A stretch of 64,000 nt of DNA from NCBI RefSeq assembly GCF_016097555.1, contig NC_054702.1, positions 81,178,920 to 81,242,919 of the forward strand. The letters run 5' to 3'. Both the position numbers and the translations under genes were made by a program. Source of the stretch: Gigantopelta aegis. Its lineage: Eukaryota > Mollusca > Gastropoda > Neomphalida > Peltospiridae. Positions 56,791 through 64,000 of this stretch are shown piece by piece; positions within the stretch are counted from its first letter, which is position 1; each line of letters starts with the position of its first letter. The notes under the pieces are model-generated. The model had not been told where the DNA came from, made no database searches, and was given only the letters and a program-made list of their open reading frames with translations.

Positions 56791-57254
56791 GTGGTCAGAT
56801 GAATGCGAGAAGTCATTCAACAGTCTTAAGCAGATTCTCTTCTCGTCTCCCATGATGGTAGCACCAGACTAGCGAATGCCTTTCAAGCTGGCTGTGGATG
56901 CCAGTGACGTGGGAGCTGGAGCTGTGCTGTTCCAAGAAGACGAAAATGGACTGGACCATCCTGTAAGTTTCTTCTCCAAAAGGTTTGACCAACACCAGGT
57001 GAACTATTCCACTATAGAGAAGGAAGCTTTGGCCATGGTACAAGCTCTGAAGCATTTTTCAGATCTACGTGAAATCGGCAGTGCATCAAGTGGTTGTCTT
57101 TCCTGATCATAATCCACTTACTTTCATTCACAGAATGAAAGCCACCAACCAGAGAGTTTTGAGATGGCGTCTTCTTCTGCAGGAATTCCCAATTACCATT
57201 GAACATATCAAGGGCACATCCAATGTAATCGCTGATGCCCTGTCCCGAAGTTGA
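56790..57254 (+). pseudogene. Gypsy RNase H domain in abnormal position
   Basis: Segments read QWSDECEKSFNSL-like, FKLAVDASDVGAGAVLFQED, VSFFSKRFDQHQVNYSTIEK and, after a frame change near 57060, VVVFPDHNPLTFIHRM and ITIEHIKGTSNVIADALSRS. These are the Asp, Glu and Asp motifs of the RT-linked RNase H, which degrades RNA in the hybrid. In a normal Gypsy element this lies before integrase; here it follows it and abuts the 3' LTR region. Confidence 0.87.
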
Positions 57255-57475
57255 ACGTTGTGATAATGTGTTGACGTTCTTGATTTCTGTTTTTGTTTTT
57301 ATATATACTAGTGTATACCAGGGACTCAGAGACTCAGTGTGATTACTGGTAGTCACCTTATTATTATGTGTTATAAATGCCCGGATGCTTCGGTTAACGC
57401 ACTCTTGTTTTGTTTAAATGTAGTATATTTCCCTATTCCTAAAGTAGAGGAAATATCCTTTTCGAGGTGGGGGTG

Positions 57476-58634
57476 TGTGACGGAACATGCTCTTATCTTT
57501 TCGCCTGTGGCGATGTTAATTGTTTTAGAGGGCTGTATGCAGCTTGGTTACGTAATACCCCCGCGCGACGGTGGTAGTCCTGCGTTCCAATACACACCCA
57601 GACCAGGTGTGGAGGCCATGTAGAGAGTGGTTACGTAATACTTTCGCGCGACCATGGTATCTCTAGCGAACTAGGCGTCGATCAGTCTAGGCTTGTAAGA
57701 AAATATACCGTCTTGGTCGCTGTGGAAATAGCACAACATAAGATTCGGTTCCGCGTACTGTCTCCGGACCAGTCTGGGATTTTTATAATAAATAGCTAGA
57801 ATTTTAGATATATCAGGGAGAAACATTGGAAGTATCCAGGCGAACGGACGTTGTCCAACTGAACGAAATATATTAGTTCAGACCGGACTTGGTAAATATA
57901 TATTTCTGCTATGTTGTATAACCTTGATGTGATTGATGTGACTTTAAATATTTTAATACTGTATTATACCAATATTCTTTAGACAGTGTCTCCGGTAATC
58001 TGACGAAGTAAATTGTAGGCTTCACTGTTCTAATATTTTCATACGAGTATTTGGTAAGATAAAGCTTAGCCGGTCGTCCTAGAGGACCTAGGTAAACTGT
58101 AGGTTATTGTCTTTATTGTGATATGTACCCGTATTAATTCTGTATTACAAGGTCACTGAATGAGTATTTAAGGGTTAATTAAAAATTAACCAGTTAGGAA
58201 TAGAGTTGTAATTCCTTTATTAATTAAGTTCCCCTGGCAGCGTTTCTCAATTATCACACGTGTGTGTGTTGTAACACGGTGAAGTGATTAGAATATTGTG
58301 TAAACTAGACACCTAGTGATTAACTAATTAAGTGATTAGCTCTGGGTTGTTATTATATTGTTGTTGTTAATTAACTACTGCGGCAAGTACATTTGTCAGC
58401 GTTAGTGTTAATACAGATTCCAAAGTTTATTGTGTTTTGTTGTGTTTTCAAGTGAACTAAACGTACTACATATATATATATTTATATCAGATCTTATCTC
58501 TGATCACTCCTAGAGCCGGGCCACTCGGGTAGTAGCCTGCCCGATAGAGATAGATCTAATAGATATACAGTTAGGAGAGATATTTGAATAATCGTGTTTT
58601 ATTCAGTTACGGGTATGATAGGATCCCCGTGACA
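57476..58634 (+). mobile_element. 3' LTR of the Gypsy-type element, full length
   Basis: Starts TGTGACGGAACATG after a purine tract (GAGGTGGGGGTG) and ends GGATCCCCGTGACA. At 1,159 bp it is the best reference for the family in this window; solo copies lie at 5432-6687 and 32396-33453. The 5' partner is truncated, so no TSD can be read. Confidence 0.93.
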
Positions 58635-58832
58635 ATAGAAATCAGACTTTAATGTAACATATATGCGATAGCCACCATTTAACCAGGAAAGCGGAACCAG
58701 ACTGTAAGGTAAGGTAATTGTAGCTAATGGAGAAACTTAGTTTTCATTAGCGTTATGTGTCTGTAAGTGCATGCATGTGATAGGTGTATCACTTGGCAAC
58801 AATACTGAGTGTTTTCGAAAATCATACATAAA

Positions 58833-59515
58833 GTTTGTTATGTTTAACGACTTATAATCATCGGTCATTGGTAACCGGCCTCGGTGGCGTAGTGGTTAGG
58901 CCATCGGTCAACAGGCTGGTAGGTACTGGGTTCGGATCCCAGTCGAGGCATGGGATTTTTAATCCAGATACCGACTCCAAACCCTGAGTGAGTGCTCCGC
59001 AAGGCTCAATGGGTAGGTGTAAAGCACTTGCACCAACCAGTGATCCATAACTGGTTCAACAAAGCCCATGGTTTGTGCTATCCTGCCTTTGGGAAGCGCA
59101 AATAAAAGATCCCTTTCTGCCTGTCGTAAAAGAGTAGCCTATGTGGCTACAGCGGGTTTCCTCTAAAAAAAAAAATATATGTGTGGTCCTTAGCCATATG
59201 TCTGACGCCATATAACCGTAAATAAGATGTGTTGAGTGCGTCGTTAAATAAAACACTTCTTTCTTTCGGTCATTGGTAAGTTTGACATATATAGGAATAA
59301 AGAGGATGCCCGCTACATTTTTCCATTAGTAGCAAGGTATCTTTTATATGCACCATGTCATATCAGGGCAACACATACCATGGCCTTTGATATACCAGTT
59401 ATGGTGCACTGGCTGGAACGAGAAATAGCCACATGGGTGCACCGACAGGGATCGACCCTAGACCGACCGAGCATCAAGCGAACGATTTACCACTGAGCTA
59501 CGTCCTGCCACTCGC
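58833..59515 (-). mobile_element. SINE family A, split by SINE B
   Basis: Tail at 58833-58874 and body/head at 59266-59515 (ATGCACCATGTCATATCAGG to GAGCTACGTCCTGCCACTC). Confidence 0.85.
58875..59265 (+). mobile_element. SINE family B nested in SINE A
   Basis: CCGGCCTCGGTGGCGTAGTGG head, alternative tail. The TSD TCGGTCATTGGTAA (58861-58874 and 59266-59279) is part of the host SINE A. Confidence 0.93.
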
Positions 59516-59545
59516 GTCGGGCCGAGAACTTAGAAGTGGTAAGTT

Positions 59546-59680
59546 AAAGTTTGTTTTGTTTAACGATACCACTAAAGCACATTGATTTATTAATCATCAG
59601 CTATTGGATGTCAAACATAATGTTGACAGTTTTTGTGAGGACACCCGCTGCACTTTTGTGCACAGATTGGATAGCACGGT
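59546..59680 (-). mobile_element. SINE family A tail fragment
   Basis: AAAGTTTGTTTTGTTTAACG to GGATGTCAAACATAATG, followed by a fragment of the body. Confidence 0.7.
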
Positions 59681-59870
59681 CCCTCTAACTAGGTCAGGGA
59701 CACGGGAGGGCATTGACCCCCTGCTCAAGTCGGTCATGCACCTGCACATCAAGGTTAGATTCACACCAAGGTCGCGCACCTGTACATCAAGGTCATTGCC
59801 TAACAAATACCAGTCATTGCCAAACACACTACGGTCAAGGTTACGGCAGAGTAGGTCATGCCTCCAAACA

Positions 59871-60138
59871 AAAGAAAGAAATGTTTTATTTAACGACGCA
59901 CTCAACACATTTTATTTACGGTTATATGGCGTCAGACATATGGTTCAGGACCACACAGATTCTAAGAGGAAACCCGCTGTCGCCACTACATGGGCTACTC
60001 TTCCGATTAGCAGCAAGGGATCTTTTATTTGCGCTTCCCACAGGCAGGATAGCACAAACCATGGCCTTTGTTGAACCAGTTATGGATCACTGGTCGGTGC
60101 AAGTGGTTTACACCTACCCACTGAGCCTTGAGGAGCAC
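59871..60138 (-). mobile_element. SINE family B, 5'-truncated, with TSD
   Basis: Tail to mid-body; the tRNA-like head is missing. TGCCTCCAAACA flanks it (59859-59870 and 60139-60150). Confidence 0.9.
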
Positions 60139-60150
60139 TGCCTCCAAACA

Positions 60151-60483
60151 GGCCCTAATACTACTGTTACAAGTACAATATTTGTTACACATTTAACAAT
60201 TACTGATGAAACATTGTGTCATGTTGTTGGTAAAGAAATTGCTTTTAATATTTCAGATAATGTAGCTCCTAACACTTCATCCTTTAAACGTTCTACTCGT
60301 ATGTATGTGGAATCGGAAAAGGACAAAGAAGTTTCACAAACCCACCTGCCAGTAATGAAAAGAAAAAAGAAAAAACGAGCAGCACCACACTGGGTAAAGG
60401 AATTTGTGGAAAAACAAAAATGTCAATTTGAAGAATTAAAAAAACTTCATTTGGAAGCAAAGGGGGAAAAAATGGCGTTTTAA
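60151..60483 (+). CDS. Unrecognised C-terminal reading frame with polyA signal
   Basis: The open frame reads TSTIFVTHLTITDETLCHVV, a Ser/Thr-rich middle, a basic cluster KRKKKKRAAPHWVKEF and a Lys/Glu-rich probable coiled-coil end (CQFEELKKLHLEAKGEKMAF), then a stop at 60481. AATAAA is at 60643-60648. It could be the last exon of a gene or the second ORF of a transposon; similar basic/coiled-coil ends occur in Myb/SANT-like proteins of Harbinger elements. Its upstream part is lost or split by the SINE at 59871-60138. Confidence 0.4.
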   Translation, partial: GPNTTVTSTIFVTHLTITDETLCHVVGKEIAFNISDNVAPNTSSFKRSTRMYVESEKDKEVSQTHLPVMKRKKKKRAAPHWVKEFVEKQKCQFEELKKLHLEAKGEKMAF

Positions 60484-60751
60484 AGATACTTACTCAGAAA
60501 TTAGTGAACAACTAAAATGTTTGTTTTAAAGTAATTGTGATTTGGACATTTTTTATATAGTACACGATTACTATACAACAGTTTGTATTCTTATGACTAA
60601 ATGTTTGTTGTTGTTGTTTTAAATAAGAACATTATTATTAGAAATAAAGTGTAATCTATGATGTAAATGTGTTAATATATTTATAAATCTTCCTTTAAAA
60701 TTATATCTAATACTGTGTTTCTATAACAAGTTCACCACAATCACTCTTGCT

Positions 60752-61160
60752 TGATAGATAGATAGATAACAATTTAACGTGTCCATATACCACTAGGGTT
60801 TCGAACACGCCCATCCAGAGTCCGACCTCCGATAAGATCGGTGGCCTGACTCGGGATGAGGGGAGGATAGAGTTGAAAATGGGCTGAATTTTGAAAATAG
60901 CTATTAGTAAAAAAGTTAATAGAATTAAAAAAATAAAAATAAATAAAGTTACAAGCCAAAAAATAAAAAGAATTGACTGCTCGGCCGAATATTTATATAA
61001 TTCGGAGCATTTTAGATGGACAGTCCAAAAATAAATAAGAGAAAGAAGAGAGGATCGGACTATTTAATAATATTTAAAAAAAAAAAGAATAATTTCGACA
61101 TATAATTTTGAACGGAGGTCTAAAAGTTTAAAGTCCGATCTAAATGGTCCGGTCCGGGGG
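60752..61160 (-). mobile_element. Unclassified retroelement T, 3' tail, copy 3
   Basis: Minus-strand copy of the tail at 7032 and 49018, ending in the (TATC)n microsatellite at 60755-60768. It is continuous with the reading frame at 61431-62285. Confidence 0.75.
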
Positions 61161-61430
61161 GGGGGGGGGGCGTGTGATTTTAAGGTGGGCGGAATTTGGA
61201 ATACGAATTTAGTAGTTAGGTCAAAGACCTAAAGCCAAAATGAGCTCATTCATACAACTCACGTCTGGACAAACATTTAAGTCCAAAGAACAAAATTAGA
61301 CTGCTCGACCGAAAGGGTTTTAAAGTGATTTGAGCAATTTAGACGGGCTGCCAAAATAAAGTGCGTCGGACTGTTTACCAAAAAAAAAAAAAAAATTAAA
61401 GTCCAACTAAGCCCTTGGAACGGTTGGCGA

Positions 61431-62285
61431 CTACGGGGACGAGATGAAGTGCTTGGCGTTGAACTGTGGCACCAGTTTCCTCCAACGGTGGGCTAGCAAG
61501 GTCTTAGCTAGCTCGACGTAATGGGCACCGGCGATGATCTTCAGTACTCTGTGGATTGTGTAGTTGTCCATGTCTTCGAAGAGTATTCCCTGTCTGTAGA
61601 GATCATCTCGGCGCGACGTCACCACAAGTCCAAACTTCCCGTCTCGTAGTTCCATGGCGTGGATGGCACACTCAACTCCGTCAGGAAACTTCTTAAAGTT
61701 GCCCTCAAGAATGCCTCCCGGCAGTGAGCTGGTGTCCGAGGTGTCCCCGACCAAGTATCGAGCGTACTGGCCCTTGATCGTGGAGATGGCTAGGCTCCAG
61801 GCGGCGTCCCTGCCCCGAGCGGTCGCGGAAGGCCGGGCCTTGGCTGGCTGGTCACTACTCGGTGGGGTGACGGCCTTCCGCTTCGCAGCAGCGCCATCCA
61901 TAGGGGTCTTGGCGGAGCCCCCCGGGGGTGGGGGACTCGACGCCGACCGCCTCGAAGGGGTTGGAACGGGAGACGCACGCCGTGGAGTTTCGCAGATAGC
62001 TGTGTCCAACAGCGGCGTCGACTGGTCCGCTGGCTCAGTCTGTTCAGAGGTATCTGCGTCGGCTGGCACTGGTTGATCGGGTCCCGGGGGTGGGGGCGGC
62101 GACGCAGACAGGACCGCCGCTGGCGGTTGAGCCGCCATTTTAGGTCCCCCCTGAGCCGTCCCTGGTGCAGGTTTCCTCTTCCTCCTTCCTCTTCCCTTCC
62201 TCTTCGTCGTGTTCGTTACCGCGTCGCCATACACCAAAGTCACGGTTGCCCGTGAGCCAATGTAAGCGACGCGGTACTCTAACAA
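61431..62285 (-). CDS. Retroelement T open frame, unknown function
   Basis: An open minus-strand frame of 285 codons; the first ATG is at 62138, giving 236 residues, but the frame is open further upstream without ATG. N-terminal half: basic cluster (KRKGRGRRKRKPAP) and a long Pro/Ser/Ala-rich low-complexity region. C-terminal half (about the last 115 residues): a compact-looking domain with YARYLVGDTSDTSSLPGGIL, FPDGVECAIHAMELRDGKFG and HRVLKIIAGAHYVELAKTLL. GC content is far above the neighbours. A basic low-complexity arm plus a small domain before a conserved 3' tail is what an ORF1/gag-like protein might look like. I do not recognise the family. Confidence 0.45.
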   Translation of the reverse strand: MLEYRVAYIGSRATVTLVYGDAVTNTTKRKGRGRRKRKPAPGTAQGGPKMAAQPPAAVLSASPPPPPGPDQPVPADADTSEQTEPADQSTPLLDTAICETPRRASPVPTPSRRSASSPPPPGGSAKTPMDGAAAKRKAVTPPSSDQPAKARPSATARGRDAAWSLAISTIKGQYARYLVGDTSDTSSLPGGILEGNFKKFPDGVECAIHAMELRDGKFGLVVTSRRDDLYRQGILFEDMDNYTIHRVLKIIAGAHYVELAKTLLAHRWRKLVPQFNAKHFISSP

Positions 62286-62628
62286 AGAGCCGTAGCTTGC
62301 AATAAGTCCCCCCAGGTGGGGGGGGGGGGGGGGGGGGGGGGCAACTCGAGAGAGCAGAGCGACACGTCTTTCCTCATCGAAGGCATAGCTCGGAGTGCTC
62401 TTGCTTGAAGAATTGCGTTGTAATAGTGGTGTAGTTCTTATGTAAACTCCAGTAGACTAAAAGTATTCGTAGTGTGCGAGTCATGTCGCATCCGCTTATG
62501 GGGATTCAGTTCCTTTTGTAAATATTACACTTTTTTTCTATTTTTAAATGGGTATATTGATATAGGAACTTTGGATGGCCATCTCGGCAACTAAGAAAAC
62601 ATAGTTTTCATAATATCAATCCTTTAAA

Positions 62629-62830
62629 GGGACACGCCCTAGTTGTTAACCATTGCGCCGTTGTTTTTCGCTATTAAACCCATTTTCTCACAAATAAAAT
62701 TGCACTTTACTTACATTTTATTATTTAGAATATACATTTCCATTCACCTGAAGTGTTTTTAGGTAATCCTGGTGTTTGTAATACCACAAAATGCATTTTT
62801 CGTATTTCTTAAAAACGCACGCGCGTCTGA
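62629..62830 (+). repeat. Possible half MITE
   Basis: Starts TTAAAGGGACACGCCCTAG, related at its end to the TTAA MITEs at 27487 and 41766 but different inside. No matching far end was found. Confidence 0.35.
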
Positions 62831-63027
62831 GAAAAACCGTTGAGCAGACAAGGTCTAATCTATTTTTAGAGGGGATCTTCCCGTTTCAACGTCACAGACG
62901 TTGGTATATCACGTGACCGTTATCATTTTGGTTCGGTTTGTTTTCTCGTGCACGGTTCGCGGAATCAACATCCGATTTGTTGTCGTTTGCTTGTCGTTCA
63001 TATGTGAGGTTTTTCTTCACAGTTTGA

Positions 63028-63325
63028 CCCTGCACGTGCTGTAACCTCACCGTGGTGCAGGGGTGTAACATTATTTTTGAGAATGGCCAATACAGCACAA
63101 ATTGAAGTTTAGAGTAAAAGTCAGTATCTATCTGCGATATTTGTATTTTTGCACAGTTCTTTACACTGTTTTTATTTATATCTTGAATTTTTCTGTTGAT
63201 GTTGATCATCACCTTATTTGTTTCCATTACCTTATTTGTTTTCATTACCATAGTTTGACACCCAATAGCCGATGTATTTTTCGTGCTGGGGTGTCGTTAA
63301 ACATTCATTCATTCATTCATTCATT
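63028..63325 (+). mobile_element. Short non-autonomous retroelement C, copy 3
   Basis: Head CTGTAACCTCACCGTGGTGC, tail CCAATAGCCGATG to (ATTC)n, flanked by TCACAGTTTG at both ends. A 12-bp internal duplication (TTATTTGTTT(C/T)CATTACC) distinguishes it. Confidence 0.88.
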
Positions 63326-63339
63326 CACAGTTTGTGAAC

Positions 63340-64000
63340 ATTTTCATGAACAATAAAGTTCACACAAGTAAGTATCTCAATACAAAACGTTACAAAACTT
63401 AAAACCAATAATTTTGCTAAGTCTTACGATATCTGGAGAGGGGATACAACCTTTGGGGTGGGGGTGGGGGGCACAAGCTATAGTGTTACCTTTATTTAAA
63501 TAGAGTAGGACAAAAGAAACCTTACATTTTCGTCCTGGGGAGGGGAAATGCCTCCCTACCTCTGGTTCCTACAGACTGTAAAACTACTACCACTACTACT
63601 ACTACTTCAACTACCAACAATAATAAACGGTGCATCTAATTGCTAATAGCAATAGGTTAGCCACTAGTACCCTGTGCCGAATAGCAAATGTAGGCCAATT
63701 GCGGTTTATATATATAAAAAATTCAAACACTGTAGTATAGTCAACATGGTCAGTGACGGACTATTATTGTCGTCTTATTCCAATTCAAATATATGATTGC
63801 TGCAGCAGCCACTTCCTCAACAGAAGCACCCATGTTGGTAAAGTAACTTCCTGTTCCAAACTCATTCCTTTCGCTGTCCAGGACAGAACAGTTGGAACAT
63901 ACCCAGGAGAGGTGAAAGGAACGCACCCCAAGTCTATGTGCACTTTGGGAAATTTGTCGTGACATAGGCATTTCTGTGCTTCGAGCGACATCTACCGGTG
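63340..64000. other. Window end, no gene recognised
   Basis: AT-rich sequence with a short ACT run near 63585-63605. Frames on both strands at 63750-63990 are short and unassigned. Confidence 0.4.

Overview
This is a repeat-dense stretch of animal nuclear DNA, most likely from a mollusc. The reasons are several tRNA-headed SINE families, invertebrate LINE, Gypsy, Tc1/mariner and pogo remnants, long microsatellites, GT-AG introns, and secreted Gly/Tyr-rich peptide genes like those used in molluscan shells and secretions. The species cannot be named from sequence alone. Most of the window is mobile DNA in layers, and many insertions still show target-site duplications (TSDs) that give their order.

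Region by region. 1-15 kb holds transposon debris: a pogo-like transposase split by a short retroelement, a DDE transposon with ~245-bp inverted ends, a solo LTR with a perfect TSD, LINE 3' ends, a HECT-like coding fragment, a Tc1-like transposon and SINEs. About 15.9-30.65 kb and 35.83-46.5 kb are two arms of an inverted segmental duplication. Each arm carries a divergent pair of small secreted Gly/Tyr/His-rich peptide genes (order A- B+ C- D+). The left arm also gained a 2-kb 30-bp minisatellite and a 3.7-kb element with long terminal inverted repeats that encodes a PIN/XPG-like nuclease with a Cys-rich tail. Between the arms (30.65-35.83 kb) lie a LINE interrupted by a solo LTR and a decayed Gypsy pol. 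46.5-53.4 kb holds SINEs and the last two exons of a globin gene (minus strand); its final intron is a tandem array built from its own splice-donor sequence. 53.46-58.63 kb is a rearranged Gypsy-type LTR element. 58.7-64 kb holds nested SINEs, a short reading frame with a polyA signal, and an unclassified retroelement with a GC-rich open frame.

Function. The only genes that look intact and host-encoded are the four peptide genes and the globin exons. The peptide genes share one architecture: a non-coding first exon (visible for B and C), one coding exon for signal peptide plus mature peptide, and a 3' exon that supplies only the last two bases of the stop codon and the 3'UTR. Coding exons are nearly identical across all four genes while 3' exons fall into two unrelated types, which suggests concerted evolution. 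The main new candidates are the nuclease-carrying long-TIR element, the peptide-gene palindrome with its split stop codons, and the globin intron array.

Limits: all assignments come from reading the sequence; no database search was run. Exon boundaries are inferred from splice motifs and from comparing copies within the window.
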